Of a DNA stretch of 42,081 nucleotides, positions 18,849-28,198 are shown piece by piece. Within the stretch, counting starts at the first letter, position 1. Each line of letters starts with the position of its first letter. A program made the translations under genes and the position numbers. The notes beneath the pieces were generated by a model. That model searched no databases and was not told the DNA's origin. It was given only the letters and a program-made list of their open reading frames with translations. Source of the stretch: Lachnospiraceae bacterium (GTDB lineage: Bacteria > Bacillota > Clostridia > Lachnospirales > Lachnospiraceae); NCBI GenBank assembly GCA_024698865.1, contig JAILQS010000022.1, forward strand, positions 1-42,081. The letters are read 5' to 3'.

Positions 18849-19943
18849 ATGATACATATGTTAGTGATAGGCGACAAGAGATTTCATGAAGGAACGCATA
18901 TACTGACGAATGCAGAATACCAGACAACGGTCGCAGGGACAGCAATTAAGGCTTTTTCAGACATTATACGTATACAGCCGGATATTATTATTTTGAACAT
19001 GCTAAATCCGGCGTATGATGGTCTGGATGTATTGCAACGTATTCGAAATATGCGTGCAGGTCGCGATATACCGTTGATTGCGCTGGTAAATGATAATAAT
19101 AGAGCGGAAGTTATGGATAAGGCACTTAAGACGGAGGGACTGACAGAGACTGTCGATTATGAGGAAGGAATCGAGGTTTGGACAGAACTGTGCCTGGAGT
19201 TATTGCATATTGACAGGGAAGCACCTCGGAAGAGAATTCTTGTTGTAGATGACGATCCTATTGTGCTTGGCACTACAGAGTTATATCTTGGTGCACACTA
19301 TGATGTAATTGTAAAGAGTACGGCGTATGATGCAGTTCGTTTTCTGAACGAGTCAAAACCGGATTTGATTATTCTGGATATTGCGATGCCCGGAACGGAT
19401 GGACTTACGCTGGCAGAGAAAATAAGGCAAATGAATGAGTGCAAAGAGTTGCCGATTCTGTTTCAGACAGGAATGGCAAGTGGCAATACCATTCAAAAAA
19501 GCATGCTGCTTAATCCTGCGGGTTATATGATTAAGCCGATGAAAAAGGATGTCCTGCTTCGCAAATTGCAGGAGATTTTCAAAGGTGAGAAGAAAATGTT
19601 TCGCAAGGTGTTATACGTGGATGACCGCGTGGCAAATCTGCGTACCCTAAAAGGGATTCTTGGTGAGAAATACGATTTTATTGAAATATCACTAGGAAGC
19701 CGAATGGAGGAAGAACTGCAGGAAAATGATGCAGACGCAATTATTGTAAATATGGATTGTGCCGTACAAAGAATGGAAGCAATTCGGAGAAAATCACTGT
19801 TTTCCATGATACCGGTGATTCTGGTCAGCAAAAATCTTGAGACGAAGGAAATACAAAAGGAACTGAAAGAACCGCTGACGTATGCACTTCAGGAGCCGTT
19901 TTTGAAGGAGGAAGTTATCGCTACGTTTGAAGCAATCCGTTAA
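18849..19943 (+). CDS. Triple receiver-domain protein without output domain
   Basis: This 364-residue protein is three CheY-like domains in tandem. REC1 (about 1-120) lacks the acidic pair and has Asn50 at the phosphoacceptor position. REC2 (about 128-246) is canonical: VVDDDP, Asp177 in LDIAMPGTDG, Thr207 and Lys229. REC3 (about 252-364) keeps VDD but has Asn301 at the phosphoacceptor position and Glu349 where Lys is expected. No DNA-binding, GGDEF or other effector follows. It lies 32 bp after the His-less hybrid kinase and is probably cotranscribed. Inference: REC2 receives phosphate from an HPt partner and the flanking pseudo-receivers serve in binding. Confidence 0.88.
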   Translation: MIHMLVIGDKRFHEGTHILTNAEYQTTVAGTAIKAFSDIIRIQPDIIILNMLNPAYDGLDVLQRIRNMRAGRDIPLIALVNDNNRAEVMDKALKTEGLTETVDYEEGIEVWTELCLELLHIDREAPRKRILVVDDDPIVLGTTELYLGAHYDVIVKSTAYDAVRFLNESKPDLIILDIAMPGTDGLTLAEKIRQMNECKELPILFQTGMASGNTIQKSMLLNPAGYMIKPMKKDVLLRKLQEIFKGEKKMFRKVLYVDDRVANLRTLKGILGEKYDFIEISLGSRMEEELQENDADAIIVNMDCAVQRMEAIRRKSLFSMIPVILVSKNLETKEIQKELKEPLTYALQEPFLKEEVIATFEAIR

Positions 19944-20006
19944 TTAAAAAGGTGTTGTTAGAACTGCCCTTGTATTTTTTACGTATATAGGTAAAGAATA
20001 TGGGGG

Positions 20007-20035
20007 TGTTCATTTTTGCAAAAATGTGTTAGAAT
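20007..20035 (+). promoter_or_regulatory. Candidate promoter upstream of mgtE
   Basis: TAGAAT (20030-20035) preceded by TGT forms an extended -10. The -35 position at 17 bp reads TGTTCA (20007-20012). I see no M-box or other Mg2+ riboswitch motif between here and mgtE. Confidence 0.35.
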
Positions 20036-20095
20036 AACTAAGGTTTAGTAATTGTAAACAACACATTTTATAGTTTCGAAAGGCAGGTGGTTTTT

Positions 20096-20197
20096 ATGAA
20101 TAATCATAGTAGAGGCAACTCAATTTCTGATGTTCCCGAGCGAAGTTTGTACATTTTAACCACTGTAAAGGAGAAACTATTATGTTTGAAGAAATAA
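20096..20197 (+). CDS. Possible 33-residue leader peptide overlapping mgtE
   Basis: ATG 20096 follows a purine-rich AGGCAGGTGG (20081-20090) and opens a 33-codon frame ending at TAA 20195-20197. The frame covers the mgtE ribosome site (AAAGGAG) and overlaps the first 16 nt of mgtE. The peptide (start MNNHSRGNSISDVPERSLYI) has no recognised domain. Its position fits a translational coupling or leader-peptide control element. It may also be a chance ORF; there is no similarity to the known MgtL peptide that I can see. Confidence 0.4.
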   Translation: MNNHSRGNSISDVPERSLYILTTVKEKLLCLKK

Positions 20198-21516
20198 TTG
20201 AATACGTAAAAAAGAAGCAGTATATGCAGGCTCGTAAAGAACTAATCGAATTGAATGCGCCTGACGTTGCTGCTATTCTTGAGGAACTGTCCGGTGAGGA
20301 CATGTTGAAGGTATTTCGTATGTTACCTAAGGACATGGCAGCGGAAGTATTTTCGCATCTTCCTTTAGAGGAGGAGCAGGATCTGATTACTTCTCTTGCC
20401 ACCAATGAGGCAGCCAGCATTCTGGATAATCTGTTTGCCGATGATGCGGCCGATCTGATTGATGAGATGCCGGCGGGGGTCGTAACACGTCTTTTGGAGG
20501 CAACCAGTCCCGAAACAAGACGAGATATCAACCACTTATTAAAATATCCTGAGGATTCTGCCGGTAGTGTCATGACGGTGGAGTATGTCAGCCTCAAGGA
20601 AAATATAACCGTAGAGCAGGCCTTCGATAGAATTCGAACGGTCGGTGTAGACAAAGAGACGATTGATATTTGTTATGTAACAGATTTGAACCGTCAGCTT
20701 TTGGGAACGGTTACACTGCGAAGATTGCTTCTTAGCGATAAGAGTGCCAAAATCAGTGATATCATGCATGAAAATGTTATCACGATTAACACACTTACCG
20801 ACCAGGAGGAAGCAGCCAGAGAATTTAAAAAGTATGACTTTACATCTATGCCGGTTGTAGATAGCGAGAATCGTCTGGTTGGAATTATTACGGTCGATGA
20901 TATCGTGGACATCATGGAACAGGAGGCCACGGAGGATATCGAAAAGATGGCGGCTATTATTCCTACCGACAAGCCATACATGAAAACCGGAATATTTGAG
21001 ACCTACAGAAAGAGAATGCCATGGTTATTGCTGTTGATGATTTCTGCAACCTTTACCGGAAGTATTATCAGCCATTATGAATCAGCATTGGGCGCCTATG
21101 TTGTACTTACAAGCTTTATTCCGATGTTGATGGATACGGGTGGCAATGCCGGTTCTCAAGCATCTATCACGATTATTCGTGGATTGTCACTGAATGAGAT
21201 TACGATGAAAGATTTGTTCCGTGTACTTTGGAAAGAAATCAGAATTGCGATTGGATGTGGTTTGACACTGGCAGCAGCTAATCTGATTCGTCTGCTGTTG
21301 TTTGACAGAGTTGGAATTGCTGTGGCAGCAGTTGTTTGTCTGACATTGTTTGTAGTTGTCATTGTAGCCAAGATAACGGGAAGTGTACTTCCTCTTTTGG
21401 CAAAGCAGATTGGATTTGACCCTGCAGTAATGGCAACACCGTTTATTACAACAATTGTAGATGCGATGTCGCTTCTGTTGTATTTCCAGATTGCAACACA
21501 TATACTACATATATAA
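20182..21516 (+). CDS. mgtE: MgtE-family magnesium transporter
   Basis: MgtE is a dimeric Mg2+-selective channel gated by cytosolic Mg2+. The 444-residue protein has the N-domain of helical repeats (about 1-125, with DDAADLIDEMP), two CBS domains (about 130-255, STEYV-like start, then GIITVDDIVDIMEQEATEDIEK) and a five-helix membrane domain (about 275-444) with the pore motif DTGGNAGSQAS. AAAGGAG lies 8 nt before ATG. Length and domains are normal. A possible leader ORF overlaps the start. Confidence 0.96.
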   Translation: MFEEIIEYVKKKQYMQARKELIELNAPDVAAILEELSGEDMLKVFRMLPKDMAAEVFSHLPLEEEQDLITSLATNEAASILDNLFADDAADLIDEMPAGVVTRLLEATSPETRRDINHLLKYPEDSAGSVMTVEYVSLKENITVEQAFDRIRTVGVDKETIDICYVTDLNRQLLGTVTLRRLLLSDKSAKISDIMHENVITINTLTDQEEAAREFKKYDFTSMPVVDSENRLVGIITVDDIVDIMEQEATEDIEKMAAIIPTDKPYMKTGIFETYRKRMPWLLLLMISATFTGSIISHYESALGAYVVLTSFIPMLMDTGGNAGSQASITIIRGLSLNEITMKDLFRVLWKEIRIAIGCGLTLAAANLIRLLLFDRVGIAVAAVVCLTLFVVVIVAKITGSVLPLLAKQIGFDPAVMATPFITTIVDAMSLLLYFQIATHILHI

Positions 21517-21525
21517 AGAACGAGG

Positions 21526-21589
21526 AAGAGGATGTTACCTATAACAATATGGGGGGTTGTTATAAGTAACATCCTCTTATATATTTTTT
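21526..21589 (+). terminator. Long terminator after mgtE
   Basis: AAGAGGATGTTAC (21526-21538) pairs perfectly with GTAACATCCTCTT (21566-21578). TATAACAA/TTGTTATA adds 8 bp inside, the loop has six G, and six T follow at 21584-21589. The remaining DNA to 21706 holds only a weak CTTGC/GCAAG hairpin that might serve the converging minus-strand gene. Confidence 0.9.
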
Positions 21590-21706
21590 GAGGGGGGTAT
21601 GAAAAAATTTAAGTCTTGCTTGTTTCTTGCAAGTATCTTACAGTCATCAATCATACTACCATATTGTGAAGAGAATATGAGTAAATTGTGAATAGATTGT
21701 TAATTA

Positions 21707-23866
21707 TTATACAAACAGATCGTCATTTTTCAATAAATCCCGCAAAGTATCTCCCAGCATACTATAGTTATAAGTCTTGATGCATTGCTGTAATCGGTAC
21801 ATTTTCTGTTTTACGTGTTCCGGATAGGTGAAAGGATACAGTTTTTCGCAAACACTTTCACAGGTATCCAGATCATAATCTTCCAGGGCTTCCAGCGCGA
21901 GTGCAATGTTGGTAAAGAAGAATTCTTTTTCCGGCAAAGAGTCGCTGACTACGATATCCTGTTCTATGTTATGTTCTTTTTTGAATGTTTCATAGTGTTT
22001 GAGGCAGGTACCAATCTTTTGTAATACCCGTTCATAAACCGAGATGAAGTTTTCAATATGTTCTTGGATGTAATCCATATTGCCGGTAGAACCTGCATCC
22101 TCTTGCGCGCGTGCCAAATTGGAAAGTTCAATTGCTCCGATGGCAGCAGAGATACTCTTTAAACTGTGTACGGTAATGGTGAAATTCTTTAAATCCCCGT
22201 TTTTCAGAGTGTCCCGGATATAGTCTACTTTATTCTTGCCTTCTGTGAAGAAGGATAAAAGAATACCAAGGTATTGATGTGGATCGCTGGAACAGTGCAC
22301 CATGGCAGTATCCAAATCAAATTCACCAAGATAAGTAAGGAGCAGCTGATGCAGTTCGAAGAGAACGGAATCGTCCTGTGCTTCCTTTTGATGTTTGGCA
22401 TCTTCCCTGGATGGAACGTAATGTTGCAATAAATTCTTTGGTAAATGTTTTTGCAACGTTTTCTTCAAGGCATCGGTACGAACCGGTTTGGTCAGATAAT
22501 CGGAGAAGCCCTCTTGGATATACTTCTCGCGACTGTCAACAGAAACGTTGGCGGTAAGTACTACGACCGGTACCGGTGTTTGTTCATAAATCAATTCCTG
22601 TTTGCGCAGTTCGTGAAGCGTTTCGATACCATCCAGTCCCGGCATCAGATGATCCATAAAAATCAGGTCATAGGAATTGATATTGCAAAGCTTCAGACAT
22701 TCGTCTCCATTTGAAGCAGATGTAATCTGGCATTGGAATGTTTCTAACAGACCACACGTAACGGTCAGATTAACTACGTCGTCATCCACGACAAGAATTT
22801 TGGCGTCAGGAACAATCAAAGTATCATCTACATTTGAGTCTTCATCTGTGATGTGTTTTAACTGTCCCATGGATTCAGACTGGACAATTTTCTGGGTCAA
22901 TGTCAACTGAATAATATTGCCGGTTCCCTCGTGATAATCCATTTGCAGTGTTCCGCCAAGCAAATCTGCGAGGTAGGAGGCAATCGTATAATTCTGAAAG
23001 GCATTGTCGTCGGTCTGCAGATTGTTGCCTGCCGTATCCAAAATGCTGATTTCAAGTATTGCCTCATCCTCTACCTGGGATGGGTGCCAGTCCACATGCA
23101 TTTTTACGTAGCCTTTGCGTGTATGCTCGATAGAATTGAGCAAAAGATACGAGAGCAACTGTCTTAAGTGCAGTTCGTCTCCGTACAGTGTTGCCGGTAT
23201 TTCCGGATCAATTTGTGTTTTAAAGGAAACCAGCGAACCTTTCAACTGATAGTTGGTCATTACCGTCACTTCGCTGAAAAGTTTGTTTGTTGAGTATTCA
23301 TTCATGGTGCATTCAATCGTTCCAGCATTGATACTGGAAAGATCAAAGATGCGATTCATAATTGTAATCAATGAAAAGGTTGCATTTTGAATATTTTTCA
23401 AATCATGTAAAGTCTCTGTTTCAAAGGTGCGGTTTAACAGAAGTTCTGAAGTGCCAAGAATGGTATTAACCGGTGAACGAATATCTTTGGATAACTGAGA
23501 AAGCGTGTTGGCATATTCAGCGCGCACTTCGTCTGCTTTGGGCTGCAGTTTATTGTAATCTGCGGTAATCCACATATAAGATCGTATGGATAAATAAATA
23601 AACAGCGATATAATAAAAGACATCACAGATATCAGTAGCCAAACGGTAGAAGATGCTTTAGAATGGTAAATGTATGATGCCAGAAAACCATTACCAAAGA
23701 AAAGCAGAATGATATTTGCAAAGCAAATAATACGGAATGTAAACCGACGCGTAAAGTTAATCGGCGACAGTCCGGTATGTGTATTTATATAAATCATATA
23801 TATGATAAAATCGATAATGAGAACACACATTGTTAGTGTTAATAAAGATAGTATAGTATTGTTCAT
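21707..23866 (-). CDS. Second His-less hybrid histidine kinase homologue (REC-HPt)
   Basis: This 719-residue protein has about three membrane helices (5-28, 45-65, 75-96), a degenerate kinase core (about 112-325), a receiver (about 354-475), an HPt domain (about 515-620) and a C-terminal helical region (about 645-719). The H-box reads LSKDIRSP, so Lys127 replaces the His. The N-box Asn244 and Asp277 survive, but the G1 motif reads DTAGNN and the GTGLGL segment is absent. The receiver (VVDDD, Asp405, Lys460) and HPt His567 (VHSLKS) are intact. The start at 23866 (MNNTIL) follows AGGGGG; an upstream ATG at 23905 is rejected. It converges on mgtE and diverges from an NlpC/P60 gene. Confidence 0.9.
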   Translation of the reverse strand: MNNTILSLLTLTMCVLIIDFIIYMIYINTHTGLSPINFTRRFTFRIICFANIILLFFGNGFLASYIYHSKASSTVWLLISVMSFIISLFIYLSIRSYMWITADYNKLQPKADEVRAEYANTLSQLSKDIRSPVNTILGTSELLLNRTFETETLHDLKNIQNATFSLITIMNRIFDLSSINAGTIECTMNEYSTNKLFSEVTVMTNYQLKGSLVSFKTQIDPEIPATLYGDELHLRQLLSYLLLNSIEHTRKGYVKMHVDWHPSQVEDEAILEISILDTAGNNLQTDDNAFQNYTIASYLADLLGGTLQMDYHEGTGNIIQLTLTQKIVQSESMGQLKHITDEDSNVDDTLIVPDAKILVVDDDVVNLTVTCGLLETFQCQITSASNGDECLKLCNINSYDLIFMDHLMPGLDGIETLHELRKQELIYEQTPVPVVVLTANVSVDSREKYIQEGFSDYLTKPVRTDALKKTLQKHLPKNLLQHYVPSREDAKHQKEAQDDSVLFELHQLLLTYLGEFDLDTAMVHCSSDPHQYLGILLSFFTEGKNKVDYIRDTLKNGDLKNFTITVHSLKSISAAIGAIELSNLARAQEDAGSTGNMDYIQEHIENFISVYERVLQKIGTCLKHYETFKKEHNIEQDIVVSDSLPEKEFFFTNIALALEALEDYDLDTCESVCEKLYPFTYPEHVKQKMYRLQQCIKTYNYSMLGDTLRDLLKNDDLFV

Positions 23867-23893
23867 ATGAAAGCCCCCTAACAATAGCGAAAT

Positions 23894-23922
23894 TTGACGG
23901 TACAATTACTATTATTATAACA
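23894..23922. promoter_or_regulatory. Overlapping divergent promoters
   Basis: Plus strand: TTGACG (23894-23899), 16 bp, TATAAC (23916-23921), reading to the NlpC/P60 gene. Minus strand: TATAAT (23919-23914) with TGT upstream (23922-23920), an extended -10 reading to the hybrid kinase. The two -10 boxes share bases, so polymerase binding should be mutually exclusive. Confidence 0.5.
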
Positions 23923-23981
23923 TATTTCGAAGCAGATAAATATAATTTCTGAAAATAAATAAAAAATAGGAGAAAAATCAT

Positions 23982-25202
23982 ATGAAGATAAAACAAACGA
24001 AATTATTTGTATTATTGTACATTGGAGTTCTAATGATAGGACTTTGGGCAGCGAAACAAAAAGGATACGCGCAAACCTATCCGGACAGATACAGCCAGGC
24101 GCCGGTTATTATTGCGAAGGGATGCATGTTAGATGCGAAACAGTGGTATCGTGATAACTTTGGTTTGGAAGAAGAAGGCGTTGCCTACACATACACGGTG
24201 GCGGATAGCAATATTGCAAGTCTGGATGAGGCAGGCATACTAACCGGAAACAACCAAGGTGCAACGGAACTTGCAATTCATATAAATTATGAGGAGGATG
24301 AGGAGACGCTTCGTATTCCGGTAACAGTTACCGATCCTTCTTTGGAAATGGCAAGAGTTATTCTTAGAAAAAACGAGAATATCTCATTGCCTTTGCTCGG
24401 GATTACAGAAGGGAGCAATATTTCCATTGCGCTCAAAGGAACGAAATGTAATATGTACAGCTGGAATGGTCAGCTTGAAATCAATGGAAAAGCGACCGGC
24501 GCAGAAACGGTAAAGATTACCGTCGATGGAAAAGTACTCAGTCTGGTTGTAAGAGTAATTAATCCGTATTTCAAAACAGAAAGCCTCAACCTTTCCAAAG
24601 GGGCATCCAAACAGGTAAAAATCTACGGATATTACGATAAGAAAAAAACGGTCAAATGGAAGAGCAGTGACAAAAAGATTGCAACCGTGAAAAACGGGTT
24701 GGTAAAAGGAAAAAGAGAAGGAATTGCCCTGATTACAGCAACGGTGGAAGGTATGGAATTGGAAATGCGTGTATGCGTAATTAAGAAATCTATTAATAAA
24801 AGCCTTAGCAGAGCAAGAAGTATCGTGAAAACATCCGAATACAGCCAGGACAAGAGAATGAAAAAAGGGTACTATGATTGCAGTTCCCTTGTGTGGAGAG
24901 CGCTTAAACCGGCGGGCTTTGATTTTGGGTCGAAGTACTGGGCGCCGACAGCTGCCGATATGGCAAAATACGCCAGAAAACACTACAAAGTAATCGCAAA
25001 AAAACCGGTAAAGAATATGGATAAACTTTTACCGGGGGATGTGTTCTTCTATGGTGGGACAAAAAACGGAAGATACCTTGGAATTTTCCATACAGCAATC
25101 TACGGGGGGTATGGGACAATGATTGACCACGGAAATATTGCGGAATACTATTACAACAGAGCGGACACAGTATTGGTTGTGCGTCCAATCAAAGTGAATT
25201 AA
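23982..25202 (+). CDS. Secreted Ig-like (BIG2) protein with NlpC/P60-type peptidase domain
   Basis: This 406-residue protein starts with a signal peptide or membrane anchor (about 5-30, LFVLLYIGVLMIGLWAA). Two BIG2-like Ig domains follow (about 40-112, SNIASLDEAGILTG; about 200-268, DKKIATVKNGLVKG). The C-terminal domain (about 290-406) has DCSSLVW with Cys300, GDVFFY, and His370 in FHTAIYGG, the Cys-His arrangement of NlpC/P60 cell-wall endopeptidases. It is likely a peptidoglycan hydrolase or surface protein. AGGAG precedes the ATG. It is transcribed away from the second hybrid kinase. Confidence 0.88.
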   Translation: MKIKQTKLFVLLYIGVLMIGLWAAKQKGYAQTYPDRYSQAPVIIAKGCMLDAKQWYRDNFGLEEEGVAYTYTVADSNIASLDEAGILTGNNQGATELAIHINYEEDEETLRIPVTVTDPSLEMARVILRKNENISLPLLGITEGSNISIALKGTKCNMYSWNGQLEINGKATGAETVKITVDGKVLSLVVRVINPYFKTESLNLSKGASKQVKIYGYYDKKKTVKWKSSDKKIATVKNGLVKGKREGIALITATVEGMELEMRVCVIKKSINKSLSRARSIVKTSEYSQDKRMKKGYYDCSSLVWRALKPAGFDFGSKYWAPTAADMAKYARKHYKVIAKKPVKNMDKLLPGDVFFYGGTKNGRYLGIFHTAIYGGYGTMIDHGNIAEYYYNRADTVLVVRPIKVN

Positions 25203-25218
25203 GCAAATAAACAGGTTA

Positions 25219-25704
25219 TTACATAACTTTTTTCATGGAAATTGTATCGATAGAGGCCATATCATAACTTGATTTGGTCTCTTTATAATTGGAAACGGAG
25301 TGTATATGGTCGGGAGCATTCTGTAAAAGAGAATCCACCTGACGAATACCTGTCTCGAGTCTTTCAACAAAAGAGGCAAGATGCTCCAGATAAATTTGAA
25401 ATACATCTGCTGTCAACTGATCGTTCAAATATGATTTTTCGATGGAACGGGATGCTTCTACCAGAGAGTCTGCACCGACAGTGGTAAGGAATTGAGACAT
25501 AGTGTGGAGGATAATTCTCAAACCATCGTATTCATCGTACTCTAACATAGAACTAAGCATTGGTAACTTGAAACGAATGCTTTTAAATACGAGATAAAGA
25601 GACTTTCGATAGTTCTTTAAACTGCCAACAGAGTTAGAAATTCCTTTGTCAACATCCAACTCAGGTACGGTAGCTAATTTGGTTTTTAAAAGTTCTAAAT
25701 CCAT
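25219..25704 (-). CDS. Stand-alone HPt-like phosphotransfer protein
   Basis: This 161-residue all-helical protein aligns with the HPt domains of the three hybrid kinases in the window. The segment LHTMSQFLTTVGADSL matches VHALKSNTLAIGALEL position by position, keeping the His (His67) but with Ser where Lys usually follows. The preceding DVDKGISNSVGS matches the start of those HPt domains. The start at 25704 follows GGGGAG; an ATG at 25722 overlaps that site. Inference: it is a free phosphate shuttle, perhaps between hybrid kinases and the receiver-only proteins. It has a -10-like TATAAT upstream (minus strand, 25772-25767). Confidence 0.72.
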   Translation of the reverse strand: MDLELLKTKLATVPELDVDKGISNSVGSLKNYRKSLYLVFKSIRFKLPMLSSMLEYDEYDGLRIILHTMSQFLTTVGADSLVEASRSIEKSYLNDQLTADVFQIYLEHLASFVERLETGIRQVDSLLQNAPDHIHSVSNYKETKSSYDMASIDTISMKKVM

Positions 25705-25828
25705 ACGTTTGCATCTCCCCATTAGAATATGTTGTATTCCTCTAAATAATAAACACTACATCAAGTATTATATTAGCACAACGCTTTAACAATGTAAACC
25801 ACAATAAGAGAAAAAACTGAAAAAACCC

Positions 25829-25874
25829 AAAAAAAAGCAAAACATTCGGTGAACAATCCAAATGCTTTGCTTTT
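25829..25874 (-). terminator. Terminator of parC
   Basis: On the minus strand, the 17-nt arm at 25874-25858 pairs with the arm at 25849-25833 with two imperfect positions, followed by a run of eight T (25836-25829). It ends the parE-parC transcript. Confidence 0.85.
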
Positions 25875-25884
25875 GTTGTTTATA

Positions 25885-28134
25885 TTAGAGTTGTGCCTTA
25901 TTTCCTTTGGCGCCACGTTTACGATTGCGAATCTTCTTAGCGTTGTACTGCTTGCCGTTGTAGGTAAAGGATTCCGTATCTGTGGAAACCGCAGAACCAA
26001 ATACAAGTTTATCTTCTGCATTAAGGGTAATCGCTTTTACGCCACGACTGGTTTTCTTCATCTCGGACACTTCGGAAAGCGGAAAACCGAGAGAAAGCTT
26101 CTTGGCAGTCAGAAGGATAACTTTCATCTGGTTGGATAACACCTGCGACGCGGTTAGAGCGGTCACACCGACAACTTTGTCTCCATCATCCAGTTTTGTA
26201 GACGAGATAACGGAACGGTTCGTTTCGAATTCTGCACCGGAAACCAGTTTAATAAAGCCTTTTTTGGTTGTAAACAATAATTGTGACTCAAACAATGCTT
26301 CAAAAGAAGAGTACATCAGAATATCTTCTTTATCTACTTTGCAGAGGGTATGAATCAGAGTTCCTTTGTCGCGGAAACGACATTTTGGTATTTTTTCTGC
26401 TTTGATCTGATACATATTTCCGGCAGAAGTGAACAGGCAGAGACGGTCTGTATTTTTCATGGAAACGATGTATGGATAATCACTCAAAGCATCCTCTGCA
26501 ATTCTGGAGTAAGCGGCTTCATCCAGGCATTTGGTATAGCCGAATCGGTCGATTAACAGATAAATGTCTTCTTCTTTAAACTCTGTAACATATTTTTCAA
26601 CGGTCGCGCTGGCAAGCATTGTTCTTCGTGGAACCGGGAATGCTTTTTTGAATTCGCGAAGACGTTGTTTGATGCGTTTATGTAACTCATTTGTGCTTCC
26701 AAGAACCAGTTCGTATTCCGCAATTTTTTCGGTCAAATCTTTTAACTCGCCCTCGAGTTTGAGAATCTCGAGACCAATCAATCGGCCAAGAGGCATTGCA
26801 AGGATCGCATCTGCCTGCGCTTCAGTGAAGTTCAAGCGGGTAGCTTCCAGTTTGGACTCATAGGATTTGAACTTGATGTCTTTTATGTTTCCTTCCATAA
26901 GGCATGCTTTTGCCTGCTTAACAGAAGAACTTCCACGCAGAATTTCAATAATCAGATCGATAACATCCGTTGCCTTCAAAAGACCTTCTACAATTTCACG
27001 ACGATTCTTTGCTTTATCCAGTCGGTAGGTATACTCTCTGGTATACAACTCCTCCTGGAAAGTCAGAAATTCCTGAAGAAGGGATTTGAGGTTAAATACA
27101 ATTGGCTGCTGTTCCTTAACGGCCAACAGATTTACGCTATACGTATCCTCCATGGAGGTCTTTTGGAAGAGACCGTTCAAAAGGTTGTTAACGTCGCGGT
27201 CTTTTTTTACTTCAATTACGATACGAATTCCTTCTTTGGAAGATTCGTCGCGTACGTCATAGATTTCTTCGAATACTTTTTCTCTCATTAAAGTAGAGAG
27301 GTTTTCTACAAGCTTTGTCTTATTGCCGGCTACGGTATAAGGAATTTCGGTGATAATAATGTTTTGTCGGCCACCGTCTCCTTTTTCAATTTCGGTTTTG
27401 GCACGGACTTTAAGTTTGCCTTCACCAATTTCGTAAATGTTGCGAATTTCCTCCGGATTGATAATGATGCCGCCTGTCGGGAAATCCGGTCCCGGAAGGT
27501 ATTCCATTAATTTGTCCAGGGAAATTCCCGGTCGGTCGATGTAGGCAATCGCAGCGTCAATAACTTCTCCCGGATTGTGAGGTGGAATGTTGGTCGCCAT
27601 ACCAACGGCAATTCCGGTTGTTCCGTTAATCAAAAGATTCGGAAGAGTTGCCGGCAGTACAACCGGTTCCTTTTCGCTGTCATCAAAGTTTGGCATAAAG
27701 TCTACGAGACCTTTGTTCAAATCTTTCAGGAGCGTCATAGCACCTTCGGAAAGTCGTGCTTCCGTGTAACGCATCGCAGCTGCGCTGTCGCCGTCTATGG
27801 AGCCAAAGTTTCCGTGCCCGTCAACCAACGGCAGGGAAAGCGAGTAGTCCTCTGAAAGATGTACCAATGCGTCATAAATGGAACTGTCACCGTGTGGATG
27901 ATATTTACCCATTGTATCACCGACAATACGGGCACATTTTCTGTGTGGCTTGTCCGGAGACAAACCAAGTTCATTCATTGCATATAAAATTCTTCGTTGT
28001 ACCGGTTTCAAACCATCGCGAACATCCGGCAATGCTCGGGCAATGATTACGCTCATTGCATAATCTCTGTAAGAGGTTTTCATTTCCTCTACAAAATCGA
28101 GATGTATGATATTTTCTTCTATTTGAGTACTCAT
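25885..28134 (-). CDS. parC: Type II topoisomerase subunit A, ParC-like
   Basis: This 749-residue subunit breaks and rejoins DNA. The catalytic Tyr123 lies in [10 protein letters not shown], and the [17 protein letters not shown] segment (about 72-88) is the quinolone-determining region with Ser84 and Asp88 in the sensitive state. The C-terminal beta-pinwheel has no canonical GyrA box (QRRGGKG), and the protein is shorter than typical GyrA. Both points favour topoisomerase IV (decatenation) over gyrase. GAGAGG precedes the ATG. It follows parE with a 64-bp gap. Automatic annotation may still call it GyrA. Confidence 0.88.
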   Translation of the reverse strand: MSTQIEENIIHLDFVEEMKTSYRDYAMSVIIARALPDVRDGLKPVQRRILYAMNELGLSPDKPHRKCARIVGDTMGKYHPHGDSSIYDALVHLSEDYSLSLPLVDGHGNFGSIDGDSAAAMRYTEARLSEGAMTLLKDLNKGLVDFMPNFDDSEKEPVVLPATLPNLLINGTTGIAVGMATNIPPHNPGEVIDAAIAYIDRPGISLDKLMEYLPGPDFPTGGIIINPEEIRNIYEIGEGKLKVRAKTEIEKGDGGRQNIIITEIPYTVAGNKTKLVENLSTLMREKVFEEIYDVRDESSKEGIRIVIEVKKDRDVNNLLNGLFQKTSMEDTYSVNLLAVKEQQPIVFNLKSLLQEFLTFQEELYTREYTYRLDKAKNRREIVEGLLKATDVIDLIIEILRGSSSVKQAKACLMEGNIKDIKFKSYESKLEATRLNFTEAQADAILAMPLGRLIGLEILKLEGELKDLTEKIAEYELVLGSTNELHKRIKQRLREFKKAFPVPRRTMLASATVEKYVTEFKEEDIYLLIDRFGYTKCLDEAAYSRIAEDALSDYPYIVSMKNTDRLCLFTSAGNMYQIKAEKIPKCRFRDKGTLIHTLCKVDKEDILMYSSFEALFESQLLFTTKKGFIKLVSGAEFETNRSVISSTKLDDGDKVVGVTALTASQVLSNQMKVILLTAKKLSLGFPLSEVSEMKKTSRGVKAITLNAEDKLVFGSAVSTDTESFTYNGKQYNAKKIRNRKRGAKGNKAQL

Positions 28135-28198
28135 GGTAAAGTTTCCTCTCTAATTTAAATATAGGTAGGCGTTTGTAAAACGCAGAATATTTTTAAAA

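Noticed and set aside
19944-20181. M-box Mg2+ riboswitch upstream of mgtE
   Set aside because: The conserved start of the M-box was looked for and not found; only a leader ORF and promoter-like bases are visible.
24384-24983. 199-codon minus-strand ORF inside the NlpC/P60 gene
   Set aside because: It is antisense to a protein with clear Ig-like and NlpC/P60 motifs, and its product (Cys, Phe, His rich) matches no family.
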